Shown here: positions 26,723 through 34,790 of the stretch, piece after piece
Numbering within the stretch: the first letter of the stretch is position 1
How the letters are laid out: the number at the start of each line of letters is the position of its first letter
Assembly: GCA_902801765.1 (NCBI GenBank)
Contig: CADCJO010000011.1
Location: forward strand, 1 to 61,879
Source: an uncultured Eubacteriales bacterium
Lineage (GTDB): Bacteria > Bacillota > Clostridia > Christensenellales > Aristaeellaceae
Length of the DNA: 61,879 bases
Direction of reading: 5' to 3'
Program-made: the position numbers and the translations under genes
Notes under the pieces: generated by a model
What the model saw: only the letters and a program-made list of their open reading frames with translations
What the model was told of the DNA's origin: nothing
The model's database searches: none

Positions 26723-27589
26723 TTATTGAACCCGATGCAGTGTGGACAGCGCCAGCGCCTGCAAAAACGCCGCCTTTTCGCCAAAGAGAGCAAGGGCTTC
26801 CACAGCCTGTCCAATGTGCTTTTCTGCGTCCCGTTTCGCTTGCTCGATCCCCACGCAGGCGGGCCAGGTCAGCTTCCCTTCCGCCTGATCCTTGCCCAGG
26901 GTCTTGCCCATCAGCGCGGGATCGCCCTCCAGATCCAGCAGATCGTCCATAATCTGAAACGCCATGCCCAGGTGAAAGCCGTATTTCCTGCCTGCCTCCA
27001 CCCGTGCGCCTTCCGCCCCCGCCAGAATCAGCCCGGCGGTCAGCGGCGCGGTGAGCAGCGCGGCGGTCTTGCCCCGGTGGATTTCCTCTACCAAATGAAT
27101 GTCCGGTTCGGCGCCTTCGTTGGTCACGTCCAGGGTTTGTCCGGCCAGCATCCCGCCGACACCCGCCGCCCGGATGATTTCACCCAGGGCCGGGAAAGCC
27201 CGGGGATGATTGGACGCCGCCATGATTTCCACCGCGTGGGTCAGCAGCGCGTCCCCTGCCAGGATCGCCAGCGCTTCGCCGAATACCACATGATTGGTGG
27301 GCTTGCCCCGGCGCAGGGTGTCGTTGTCCATGGCGGGAAGATCGTCGTGGATGAGGGAATAGGCGTGGATCATTTCCAGCGCTGCGGCGAAGGGCAGCGC
27401 CGCTTCCGCGTCTCCCCCGCCCAGCTCGCACGCTGCCAGCAGCAGGCAGCCCCGCAGCCGCTTGCCGCCGTTCAGCAGGCTGTACCGCATGGCTTCCCGC
27501 AGCCTGTCCGGCGCGCCGGCCATGGGCAAGTTCTTCAAATACGCTTCCAGCTGCGCTTTGTAAGCGTTCAGGGTTTCTGTCTCACTCAT
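26723..27589 (-). CDS. ispA: Farnesyl diphosphate synthase, IspA type
   Basis: A 288-residue cytosolic prenyltransferase that condenses isopentenyl diphosphate with allylic diphosphates. The first aspartate-rich motif DDLPAMDND is at residues 82-90 and the second (DDLLD) near residue 220; GGKRLRG near 41 binds the substrate. The start ATG overlaps the xseB stop (ATGA), as in the xseB-ispA pair of many Firmicutes. It is the last gene of the asp23 operon. The 77 bp after its end hold an AATTGGCT/AGCCAATT hairpin at about 26697-26715 without a clear T-run. Confidence 0.95.
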   Translation of the reverse strand: MSETETLNAYKAQLEAYLKNLPMAGAPDRLREAMRYSLLNGGKRLRGCLLLAACELGGGDAEAALPFAAALEMIHAYSLIHDDLPAMDNDTLRRGKPTNHVVFGEALAILAGDALLTHAVEIMAASNHPRAFPALGEIIRAAGVGGMLAGQTLDVTNEGAEPDIHLVEEIHRGKTAALLTAPLTAGLILAGAEGARVEAGRKYGFHLGMAFQIMDDLLDLEGDPALMGKTLGKDQAEGKLTWPACVGIEQAKRDAEKHIGQAVEALALFGEKAAFLQALALSTLHRVQ

Positions 27590-27804
27590 GGCGCGTCCTC
27601 CATGGGCTTTGTTTCTCCGCCGGACAATTCCAGCATCTTCTTTTCGGCGGCAGCCAGCTCTTCGGTGAGCTGCTTGCTCAGCTTCATTCCGGATTCATAA
27701 GCGGCCAGCGCTTCGCTCAGGGGCAGCGACCCGCCCTCCATCTTCCGCACCAGCCCTTCCAGCTCCGTCAGTTTTTCCTCAAACGAGGCTTGCTTCTTCG
27801 CCAA
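27586..27804 (-). CDS. xseB: Exodeoxyribonuclease VII small subunit
   Basis: A 72-residue helical subunit that pairs with XseA. The family signature FEEKLTELEGLVRKMEGG is at residues 8-25. The probable start is TTG at 27804, just after a GGGGGAT sequence, and the gene overlaps the end of xseA by 26 bp. Confidence 0.92.
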   Translation of the reverse strand: MAKKQASFEEKLTELEGLVRKMEGGSLPLSEALAAYESGMKLSKQLTEELAAAEKKMLELSGGETKPMEDAP

Positions 27805-29002
27805 AGGGATCCCCCTTTCGTTTGTCCAGCACGCGGACGCTCAGCCGCCCATCCTGGAGCAGCACGTCCATGTTTTCCGGCGCGTCCTCCACGCTGGTGA
27901 CGGCCTGTTTCCCGTCCAGCAATACCGCGTATCCCCGGTTCAGCGCCTGCCGCGGTCCCAGCGCGTTCAGCTGCTCGGACAGCTGGTTCGTCTTGTTTTT
28001 CAGCGCCGTGAACTGACGCTCCATCATCGCTTGCAGGCGGTGCTCCAGCAGAATGGCCATGGCCTGCACATTCCGCATCAGCGCCGCGGGATGGCGCGCG
28101 GCCAGGCGCTTTTCGCACAGCGCCAGCCGGGACTGACGGGCCAGCAGATCGTTTTTCGCGGCGCGGGTCATGGCGTCCCGCATTTTGCCGATGGTGGCGA
28201 TCAGCGCTTCCCTCTCCGGCACGCACACCTCCGCCGCAACGGAAGGCGTTGCCGCCCGCACGTCGGCGGCCAAATCCGATAAGGTAACATCGACTTCATG
28301 GCCCACGGCGGATACCACCGGCACCGGGCAGGCCGCAATGGCGCGAACCACGATTTCTTCGTTAAAGGCCCACAGGTCCTCCAGCGAACCGCCGCCGCGC
28401 CCCACGATCACCACATCCACCTCGGGCAGGGCGGAAATCTCCGCGATGCCCGCCGCAATGTCCTCCGCCGCGCCTTCCCCCTGCACCTGGGCGGGCCGCA
28501 GGATGATCTGCATGGCGGGAAAGCGCCGCCGGGTGACGGTGGCGATATCGTGAATCACCGCGCCGCTGCGGCTGGTGACCACGCCAATGGCCCGGGGAAG
28601 CAAGGGCAGGGGCCGCTTTTTCGCAACGTCGAAGAGCCCTTCCTTCATCAGCTTGTTTTTCAGCGCTTCCAGCTTCAAATACAATTCGCCCACACCGTCC
28701 CGGGTCATGGACTCGGCATAAAACTGGTATTGCCCCCGCTCGGCGTACAGCCCCACGGCGCCGGCGAGCACCACCTTCATGCCGTTCTCGGGCCGAAAGT
28801 CCAGGCGCATATTATACTGCCGGAAGCAGACGCACTGGATCATGCTGGTTTCGTCCTTGAGGGTAAAATACCAGTGCCCGGAGGAATACCTTTTAAAATC
28901 GCTGATTTCCCCCCGGATGCTCAGGAACCGCAGGCTCGGGTCGCTGGCGATGGCGCGGCGCACATAATCGTTCAGCTCGGATACGGAAAGCGTCCAGGCC
29001 AT
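27779..29002 (-). CDS. xseA: Exodeoxyribonuclease VII large subunit
   Basis: A 407-residue nuclease subunit that degrades single-stranded DNA in both directions. The N-terminal OB-fold (about 1-100) includes GEISDFKRYSSGHWYFTLKD. The catalytic core contains GVVTSRSGAVIHD and VGRGGGSLEDLWAFN near residues 200-215. A long helical region follows and is the binding site for XseB. It starts 1 bp after folD ends and overlaps xseB, so it is translationally coupled. Confidence 0.96.
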   Translation of the reverse strand: MAWTLSVSELNDYVRRAIASDPSLRFLSIRGEISDFKRYSSGHWYFTLKDETSMIQCVCFRQYNMRLDFRPENGMKVVLAGAVGLYAERGQYQFYAESMTRDGVGELYLKLEALKNKLMKEGLFDVAKKRPLPLLPRAIGVVTSRSGAVIHDIATVTRRRFPAMQIILRPAQVQGEGAAEDIAAGIAEISALPEVDVVIVGRGGGSLEDLWAFNEEIVVRAIAACPVPVVSAVGHEVDVTLSDLAADVRAATPSVAAEVCVPEREALIATIGKMRDAMTRAAKNDLLARQSRLALCEKRLAARHPAALMRNVQAMAILLEHRLQAMMERQFTALKNKTNQLSEQLNALGPRQALNRGYAVLLDGKQAVTSVEDAPENMDVLLQDGRLSVRVLDKRKGDPFGEEASLV

Positions 29003-29003
29003 A

Positions 29004-29849
29004 TCAGCAGACCTTTCGTTCGGCGGCTTCGATCACATTTTCCATCAGCATGCAGATGGTCATTTTCCCCACGCCGCCGGGCACGGGCGAAATATAGCCC
29101 GCCACCTTTTCCACGCTTTCAAAGTCCACGTCGCCGACCACCTTGCCGTCCACCCGGTTGATGCCCACGTCTACCACCGCCGCGCCGGGTTTCACCATAT
29201 CGGCGGTCACGAACCGGGGCTTGCCCACGGCGGCAATCAGAATATCCGCCCGGCGGGTGTGCGCCGCCAAATCGACGGTGCGGGAATGGCAAATCGTCAC
29301 GGTGCAGTTTTCATTCAGCAGCAGCATAGCGACGGGCTTGCCCACAATGTTGCTGCGACCGATCACCACGGCTTCCTTCCCGGAAAGCGGCACGTTCCAG
29401 GCCTTCAGCATGGCGATCATGCCCTTCGGCGTACAGGCAATCACGCCTTCCTGGCCGGTGAACAGCTTGCCCGCGTTCTCGATGTGAAAGCCGTCCACGT
29501 CCTTTTCCGGCGCGATCAGCCGCAGGGCTTTTGCTTCGTTTAAGTGCTTCGGCAGCGGAAGCTGCACCAGGATGCCGTCCACGGTTTCGTCCCGGTTGAG
29601 CTTCTCGATCAGCGCTTCCAGCTCTTCCTGGGTGGTCTGCTCGGGCAGCAGGATCGTATCGCCGCGGATACCCAGGGCTTCGCACGCCTTGCCCTTGTTC
29701 CGCACGTATACTTGGCTGGCGGGGTTTTCTCCCACCAAAATCACGGACAGACCGATGGTTTTTCCCTTTGCTTTCAGGGCGTCCACCCGTTCTTTCAATT
29801 CGCCCATCCGTTTTTCAGAAAGCGCTTTGCCATCCAGAATCACCGCCAT
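29004..29849 (-). CDS. folD: Bifunctional methylenetetrahydrofolate dehydrogenase/cyclohydrolase FolD
   Basis: A 281-residue enzyme that interconverts methylene-, methenyl- and formyl-tetrahydrofolate with NADP. The start is ATG 29849, with CCTCC (GGAGG) at 29860-29864; a TTG at 29855 is too close to that site. The motifs [14 protein letters not shown] (with the catalytic lysine), GILVQLPLP and the dinucleotide-binding [11 protein letters not shown] are intact, and the C-terminal [10 protein letters not shown] is present. It is separated from the upstream Kae1-like gene by a repeat element. Confidence 0.96.
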   Translation of the reverse strand: MAVILDGKALSEKRMGELKERVDALKAKGKTIGLSVILVGENPASQVYVRNKGKACEALGIRGDTILLPEQTTQEELEALIEKLNRDETVDGILVQLPLPKHLNEAKALRLIAPEKDVDGFHIENAGKLFTGQEGVIACTPKGMIAMLKAWNVPLSGKEAVVIGRSNIVGKPVAMLLLNENCTVTICHSRTVDLAAHTRRADILIAAVGKPRFVTADMVKPGAAVVDVGINRVDGKVVGDVDFESVEKVAGYISPVPGGVGKMTICMLMENVIEAAERKVC

Positions 29850-29882
29850 GGTCAATCGACCTCCAAGAGATTATGTTCAGTT

Positions 29883-30021
29883 AACCCCTCCGCCTCCTGC
29901 GGAGGCACCTCCCCTGATAGGGGAGGCATTATTCGCTTCTTGCGGAAGTAACTCCCTCATAGGGGAGGCAGCATTAGGCTCCCCTGTCAGGGGAGCTGTC
30001 GGCAAAGCCGACTGAGGGGTT
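29883..30021. repeat. Palindromic intergenic repeat, CCTCCCCT family, expanded copy 2
   Basis: Ends AACCCCTC (29883-29890) and GAGGGGTT (30014-30021) are inverted repeats. Inside are hairpins GCCTCC/GGAGGC, CCTCCCCT/AGGGGAGG, GCTCCCCT/AGGGGAGC and GTCGGC/GCCGAC. The right part lies inside the reading frame of the Kae1-like gene and supplies its stop codon. Related modules are at 1037-1085. Confidence 0.8.
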
Positions 30022-30954
30022 ATTATGTATTTCTATTTCCTTCTGAATTCCTATCAGCGCCACGCCGACCGCATTGTCCCCGGAGAACTCCGGGCGGCCG
30101 AAGAAAAAGTTCAGCCCGGTGCGGCGCTTTTCATTCCGTTCCAGCAGCAGCTTCCGCAGCAGCTGCGACGACGCCACGCCCCCGGCGACCAATAAATCTT
30201 TGACGTTCACGCTTTCCGCTGCTGCGGTCAGCAGCCGGTGCACCGTGCGGCACAGCACGCTGTACACCTCGGCGGCCACGTTTTCCTTCGGTTCCCCTGC
30301 CGCGATCATGCGCATGAGCTGCGCCTCCGCGCCGGACAGATGGCAGTTCAGCCCCTCCATGCTGACGGGCACGCGGTGTTTACTTTCTCCTTTGAGCGCC
30401 AGTTTTTCCAAATACGGCCCGCAGGGAAAGGGCAGGCCCAGCGCCACGCCGACCCTGTCCACCAACTGGCCCGCGTGCAGATCCACCGATGTCCCGATGG
30501 GCCGGATTTTATCCCCATCCATCAGCAGCACGTCCGTGGTGCCTCCGGACAGATGCAGGGCGATGAACCGTTCCGCTTCCAACCCCGTGCCATACTTCGC
30601 GGCGGCGATGTGGCCCCGCTGGTGGGTGGTGGTGAAAAACGGCACCCGCAGCGCCGCGGCCAGGGCTTTTCCCTGGCTGACCCCCACCTGGAACACGGGC
30701 ATATAGGAATCCTCCCCGTCCCGGGGGGATGCCGAGGCGCACACGCAGGAAATGGGTTCGGACGCCGTTTCAAGCAGCGGGAGAAGCACCTGAGAAATCT
30801 GCCTTACATGCGCAAAAACGGCCTCGCTTTGGCGAAGGCCGCGTTCCCCTGCCGCAACGGGCAGCAGCCGCCGTTCCTGCCGGGGCTCCTGTCCCGGCGC
30901 GCACAGCGCGGCGGAGGTGGTATAGCAGCTTGTATCCAGGCCCAGCGCCAGCAT
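29974..30954 (-). CDS. Kae1/TsaD-like domain protein
   Basis: A 326-residue protein of the ASKHA/Kae1 fold, related to TsaD of the tRNA t6A pathway. The family metal motif HxxxH appears as HQRGH. Nucleotide-binding loops are seen in LHLSGGTTD, VAGGVASS and SGDNAVGVALIG. TsaD normally carries HMEGH, so this is probably a paralogue and not the canonical TsaD, and its activity is unknown. The last 16 residues (from NNPSVGFADS) are encoded by the palindromic repeat that follows. The natural terminus was probably near GIQKEIEI, so the repeat seems to have extended the protein. It shares one base with the nusB stop codon. Confidence 0.8.
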   Translation of the reverse strand: MLALGLDTSCYTTSAALCAPGQEPRQERRLLPVAAGERGLRQSEAVFAHVRQISQVLLPLLETASEPISCVCASASPRDGEDSYMPVFQVGVSQGKALAAALRVPFFTTTHQRGHIAAAKYGTGLEAERFIALHLSGGTTDVLLMDGDKIRPIGTSVDLHAGQLVDRVGVALGLPFPCGPYLEKLALKGESKHRVPVSMEGLNCHLSGAEAQLMRMIAAGEPKENVAAEVYSVLCRTVHRLLTAAAESVNVKDLLVAGGVASSQLLRKLLLERNEKRRTGLNFFFGRPEFSGDNAVGVALIGIQKEIEIHNNPSVGFADSSPDRGA

Positions 30955-31382
30955 CAGGCGTTTTCCCCGGGCTGCTTTTCCCCCGCGTTCCGCTGGCTGA
31001 GCAGGGTAGACAAAACGCCGTTGACAAACTTGCCCGCCGTGGGCGAATCAAACTTCTGGGCCAGGGCCACGGCTTCGTTGATCACCACGGCGTCAGGCGT
31101 TTCCTTGGCATGGCAAAGCTCCCACGCCGCTACCCGCAGCACGGCCAGGTCCACCCGGGCGATACGGTCCAGCGTCCAGCCCTTCAAGCACTTTTCGATG
31201 GCGGCGTCCAGCGTTTCGGCGTTCTCTTCCACGCCCGCCAGGATGCTGTCGATGTACTCTTGGTCATTTTCCTCGGGGGCAAACTCAATCAGGCCGCGCA
31301 GCGTTTCTTCGCCGCCGTCGCCGCCCAGCATGTTTTCAAATACCATCTGTACCGCGGCTGCCCGCGCTGATTTCCGAGCCAT
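30954..31382 (-). CDS. nusB: Transcription antitermination factor NusB
   Basis: A 142-residue helical RNA-binding protein that acts with NusE at boxA in rRNA transcription. The N-terminal ARKSARAAAVQMVFEN and the later AAWELCHAKETPDAVVINEAVALAQKF match the family. The length is normal. It sits 47 bp downstream of the DUF2273 gene in the asp23 operon, a common Clostridial arrangement. Confidence 0.94.
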   Translation of the reverse strand: MARKSARAAAVQMVFENMLGGDGGEETLRGLIEFAPEENDQEYIDSILAGVEENAETLDAAIEKCLKGWTLDRIARVDLAVLRVAAWELCHAKETPDAVVINEAVALAQKFDSPTAGKFVNGVLSTLLSQRNAGEKQPGENA

Positions 31383-31429
31383 GGGTTATTCTCTCCGATC
31401 TTACGTGATATTGCGGGATGGGAAGCGCT

Positions 31430-31786
31430 TTATTCCTGGGGTTCTTCGTACTGGTATTCCTCGGGAATCGGCGTCACTTCTTCCGCTTCCGGCTCCGCCC
31501 TGCGCGGGGTCCTGCCCGCGCCGTGGCGCGGTTCGCGGACGCTGACGGGCGGCCTGGCGGGAATGAGGCGGTTCAGCGCTTCGCCAAGCCATTCGCGCTT
31601 GTCCTCCACGCCGCCGATAAACATTCCCAGGAGCATCAGGCAGAAAATCAGCAGCGTTTTCCAGAACCCGATCCACAGAAACAGCAGTCCCAGCAGCATC
31701 GCCACCCCGGCGCAAAAAACCGCGCATTCCGGCGTGCCGATCCGGAACGCCTGATGCAGGAACGACCTGCCATCCTTATTGTTCAT
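31430..31786 (-). CDS. Small membrane protein, DUF2273 type
   Basis: The start is ATG 31786, overlapping the end of amaP by 11 bp, giving 118 residues. Two close hydrophobic helices (about 22-65) with little loop match DUF2273, the small membrane partner found with Asp23/AmaP. A long basic-then-acidic tail (about 75-118) is an unusual extension. The function of the family is envelope-stress related but not defined. Confidence 0.8.
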   Translation of the reverse strand: MNNKDGRSFLHQAFRIGTPECAVFCAGVAMLLGLLFLWIGFWKTLLIFCLMLLGMFIGGVEDKREWLGEALNRLIPARPPVSVREPRHGAGRTPRRAEPEAEEVTPIPEEYQYEEPQE

Positions 31787-32486
31787 CCTTCTGTTCCTCC
31801 GTTTGCGGCTGAGAGACCACGCGGCTTTCATGCAGGAAAGCACTCGCCGCCATGCCGGTTTCTTCGGGCTTTGGCGGGGCGGGCACGATGGCGGGCTGTT
31901 CCGCCTGGCAGAAAAGCCGCTGATGCAAGGGCGCTTTTTCGGGTTCGTTTTCCTCTTCTTCCTCGATTTCAGCCACCAGCAGCGGCTCGTCCTTCGTGTT
32001 TTCCACGATCACCCGCACCTCGCGCACCTCGATGCCGGAGGAGGCGACCAGGTATTGCTTGATCTGCTTTTGCAGGGAAGCGACGGCCAGCGGGATGGAA
32101 ATGTTGTTGGCAAGAGAGATAAACAGTTCGACCACCACGCCCTCCCGGGTGTTCGTGATCATCATGGAAATCAACTGGATTTCCTCATGCAGATCGACGC
32201 ATTTTTCCACCAGGTTTTCGATGGCCTTCACCGCGATGCGCAGTTCGCCCGTGTCGGTGCGCTGCACCACATAGTCCCGGCGCCGCATGGCATTGCGGCG
32301 GGGCAGCAAAATCAAATAGCAGCCAAAAACCGCGCTTGCCGCGCCGAATACGATGCCCAGCATCCGATGCGCCGCGGACATATCATCGTCTCCGCGCAAA
32401 CCGCCGATAAACACCGCCAAGCCGACCAGCAGAACCGCGATTGCGCCGACCAGCAAAATGATTTTGTCCCAGAATCGAAGCTTCAT
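31776..32486 (-). CDS. amaP: Alkaline-shock response membrane anchor AmaP
   Basis: A 236-residue protein with two N-terminal membrane helices (about 7-28 and 41-63), then an Asp23-like cytosolic domain. The domain contains an LVEKC..LHEEIQLISMMITNTREG segment and a VASLQKQIKQYLV helix. AmaP tethers Asp23 to the membrane. An acidic, glutamate-rich tail follows. It is encoded 79 bp after asp23 and overlaps the DUF2273 gene. Confidence 0.88.
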   Translation of the reverse strand: MKLRFWDKIILLVGAIAVLLVGLAVFIGGLRGDDDMSAAHRMLGIVFGAASAVFGCYLILLPRRNAMRRRDYVVQRTDTGELRIAVKAIENLVEKCVDLHEEIQLISMMITNTREGVVVELFISLANNISIPLAVASLQKQIKQYLVASSGIEVREVRVIVENTKDEPLLVAEIEEEEENEPEKAPLHQRLFCQAEQPAIVPAPPKPEETGMAASAFLHESRVVSQPQTEEQKDEQ

Positions 32487-32565
32487 GGGGACTCTCCCTT
32501 CTTTGCCAAAAGTTTACCGGAGCGTCAAAAGGAGAAACGCCCCGGCGCCTGCATCCGCCCGGCGG

Positions 32566-33198
32566 TCAGGAACGAAGCCGCGCCTTCGGCGGGCGTTTGG
32601 GCTTCCTGGCTTCTTCCGCGGCGGGTTCCTCCGCGCCGTCCACCGCCGCTTCTTCTTCCAGCACATCGGCGTCGAATTCGCTCTCCTCGGAGATCACCCC
32701 GTCGCGGACGGTTTCATCGTCGCCGTCGGCGGGCTTTTCCTCGGGCTTGGCGGCTTCGTTCTGCTCCGGCTTCTTGGAGGCTTCCAGCAGGTTCTCCGTT
32801 GCCTTCTTTTCCATTTCAAAGCTGACGCCCTGCACATGCACGTCCACCTTGACCACGTGCAGCCCGGTCAGGCCCTCCATGGCTTTGCGCACGTTTTCCT
32901 GCACCTCGGCGGCCACCTTCTGGATGGGCTTGCCGTATTCCACGATGATATACAGGTCGACGGCGGCCTCCTGGCTGCCCACTTCGACCTTGACGCCTTT
33001 GGTAATATTCTTGTTGCGGCTCCAGATATCGCCGATGCCGCCCGTAACGCTCATGCCCGCGACGCCGTCCACCTCGTTGGCGGCGACGCCCGCGATGGTA
33101 GCGATCACTTCATTGGCATAGCTGATGGTACCGCCGTTTGCCAGATCCACGTCCACCTTGACGGGGAGGTTTTCTTTTTTGGGTTGTTTCTGCGCCAT
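32566..33198 (-). CDS. asp23: Asp23/Gls24-family envelope stress protein
   Basis: A 210-residue protein. The Asp23 domain (about 10-125) has the family features GxISYANEVIATIAGVAANEV and DLYIIVEYGKPI, then a VQENVRKAMEGLTGL helix. Asp23 proteins normally end soon after that. Here about 80 extra residues rich in E, A, D and P end in a basic KPKRPPKARLRS patch, so the tail is probably disordered. It is the first gene of the operon that runs to ispA, behind a near-consensus promoter. Confidence 0.92.
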   Translation of the reverse strand: MAQKQPKKENLPVKVDVDLANGGTISYANEVIATIAGVAANEVDGVAGMSVTGGIGDIWSRNKNITKGVKVEVGSQEAAVDLYIIVEYGKPIQKVAAEVQENVRKAMEGLTGLHVVKVDVHVQGVSFEMEKKATENLLEASKKPEQNEAAKPEEKPADGDDETVRDGVISEESEFDADVLEEEAAVDGAEEPAAEEARKPKRPPKARLRS

Positions 33199-33228
33199 GC
33201 GAAAAACACCTCCTTACATGGATACTTT

Positions 33229-33257
33229 AGTATAGCAGATTTTCGGGCGTTTGGCAA
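33229..33257 (-). promoter_or_regulatory. Promoter of the asp23-ispA operon
   Basis: On the complement, TTGCCA (33252-33257), 17 bases and TATACT (33229-33234) lie about 30 bp upstream of asp23, whose AGGAGGT ribosome site follows. Confidence 0.85.
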
Positions 33258-33261
33258 CTAT

Positions 33262-33372
33262 TCATTCAGAGTACAGATTTCAGAGTGCAGAGTTCAGATT
33301 GATTTGTCCATTTCATTGACAATGATTTATCTGACAAACTATATCTGAACTCTGTACTCTGCACTCTGCACT
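33262..33372. repeat. Palindromic array of AGAGTNCAGA-type repeats
   Basis: Short direct repeats (CAGAGTACAGA, CAGAGTGCAGAG) on the left are mirrored by CTGTACTCTGCACTC units on the right, about 40 bases apart. The array can form a hairpin with arms of roughly 30 bases. It separates the asp23 promoter from the end of aspS and may act as a terminator or be a small repeat element. Confidence 0.65.
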
Positions 33373-33381
33373 CTCAAATCA

Positions 33382-34671
33382 TCACGGCGTGATGCGGTTC
33401 GGGCCGCGGAACAGGAACATGACTTCCTTGATGCTGATGCCCAGCAGCAGCATGGTCAGGCGATCCACACCCAGGCCGAAGCCGCCGTGGGGCGGGCAGC
33501 CGAAGCGGAAGAAGTCCATATAGAACTTCACGTCCTCACCCAGGCCCTTTTCGTCGGCCTGCTTGCGCAGCTGTTCATAGCGGTGCTCGCGCTGGGCGCC
33601 GGTGGTGATTTCGGTGCCGCGCCAGATCAGGTCGTAGCCCAGGGGCATCCCGTGCTCGTCGCGCATGTGGTAGAAGGCGCGCTTTTCGGGGCCGTAGTCG
33701 GTCACGAACAGGAATTCATGGCCGAACTTGTCCATGCTCAGCTTGGCGCAGAGGTGCTCGGCGTCGGTGGTCAGGTCATTCTTTTCGCTGTCGTCCACCT
33801 TGTAGCCGTAGCGTTCTTCCAGTTCCTTGTACACGTCGGCCAGCTTCATTTCGGGGAAGGGCAGGGTGGGCACGATGGTGTCCAGGCCGTAGAGCGCCTT
33901 GATCTGGTCGCCATACTTTTCCTGCACGCGCTTGAGGGCGTATTGCAGCAACTCGGCCTCGAAGGCCATCACGTCCCGGAAGGAGGTGATGTAGCTCATT
34001 TCCACGTCAAAGCCGGTGAACTCGGTGGCGTGCTTGTTGGTGAAGCTCTTTTCGGCACGGAACACGGGGCCGACCTCGAAGATGCGGTCAAAGCCCGCGG
34101 CCATGGCCATCTGCTTGTAGAACTGGGGGCTCTGGCTGAGGTAGGCTTTCCGGTCGAAGTATTTCAGCTCGAACACGTCGCTGCCGCTTTCGCTGGCCGC
34201 GCCGATCAGCTTGGGGGTGTGGATTTCCATGAAGTTCTTGGAAAGGCAATATTCGCGCATGGCCCCCACCAGCTCCGTCTGGGCCTTGAAGATCAGGGTG
34301 TTCTTGTCAGACCGCAGGTCGATCCAGCGATAGTCCATGCGGCTGTCGATGGCGGCGTCCTTGGTGAGCGGCAGCGGCTCGGCAATGGACAGGATTTCCA
34401 TTTCCTCGGGCAGCATTTCCTTGCCGCCCATCTTCACATATTCATTTTCCACCACAGGACCCACGCAGGTGACGACGCTTTCCACGGTCAATTGATCCAC
34501 GATCGTCGCCAGGTCGGGGTGCTTTTCCTTTTCAATCGTTACTTGCAGGCGGCCGCTGTGATCCCGGATCACCAGGAAAGCCATGGTGCGCTTGTTCCGC
34601 AGGTTCTCCACGAAGCCCTGAATCTTGTTGTTTTCGCCGCAGACGACGTTGGCGATGAGGGTACGTTCCAT
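33382..34671 (-). CDS. aspS: Aspartate-tRNA(Asp/Asn) ligase, archaeal-type
   Basis: A 429-residue class II synthetase. The start is ATG 34671 behind AAGGAG; the longer frame upstream only translates a repeat. The N-terminal OB anticodon domain (about 1-100) is followed by the catalytic core with motif 2 (GPVFRAEKSFTNKHATEF) and motif 3 (GCPPHGGFGLGVDRL). Absence of the bacterial GAD insertion and the length of about 430 place it in the archaeal/eukaryotic group. In bacteria such forms usually charge both tRNA-Asp and tRNA-Asn, with GatCAB amidating the latter. It follows hisS across a 119-bp gap holding a hairpin repeat. Confidence 0.93.
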   Translation of the reverse strand: MERTLIANVVCGENNKIQGFVENLRNKRTMAFLVIRDHSGRLQVTIEKEKHPDLATIVDQLTVESVVTCVGPVVENEYVKMGGKEMLPEEMEILSIAEPLPLTKDAAIDSRMDYRWIDLRSDKNTLIFKAQTELVGAMREYCLSKNFMEIHTPKLIGAASESGSDVFELKYFDRKAYLSQSPQFYKQMAMAAGFDRIFEVGPVFRAEKSFTNKHATEFTGFDVEMSYITSFRDVMAFEAELLQYALKRVQEKYGDQIKALYGLDTIVPTLPFPEMKLADVYKELEERYGYKVDDSEKNDLTTDAEHLCAKLSMDKFGHEFLFVTDYGPEKRAFYHMRDEHGMPLGYDLIWRGTEITTGAQREHRYEQLRKQADEKGLGEDVKFYMDFFRFGCPPHGGFGLGVDRLTMLLLGISIKEVMFLFRGPNRITP

Positions 34672-34699
34672 GTTGATGCAACTCCTTTTCTTGTAGATT

Positions 34700-34766
34700 T
34701 CTGGGGGAAACCGCTCTTTGAAGGTCAAAGAGCAGTTTCCCCCAGACCCCCTTCCGAGAAACCCGA
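34700..34766. repeat. GGGGGAAACC hairpin family, copy 2
   Basis: A 21-base arm from 34700 (TCTGGGGGAAACCGCTCTTT...) pairs with the arm ending at 34746. It is followed by the flank CCCCCTTCCGAGAAA. One mismatch lies in the stem (GCAG for GCGG). It sits between the hisS stop and the aspS start. Confidence 0.8.
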
Positions 34767-34790
34767 ATAAGGGGCGGTACATTGAACACA

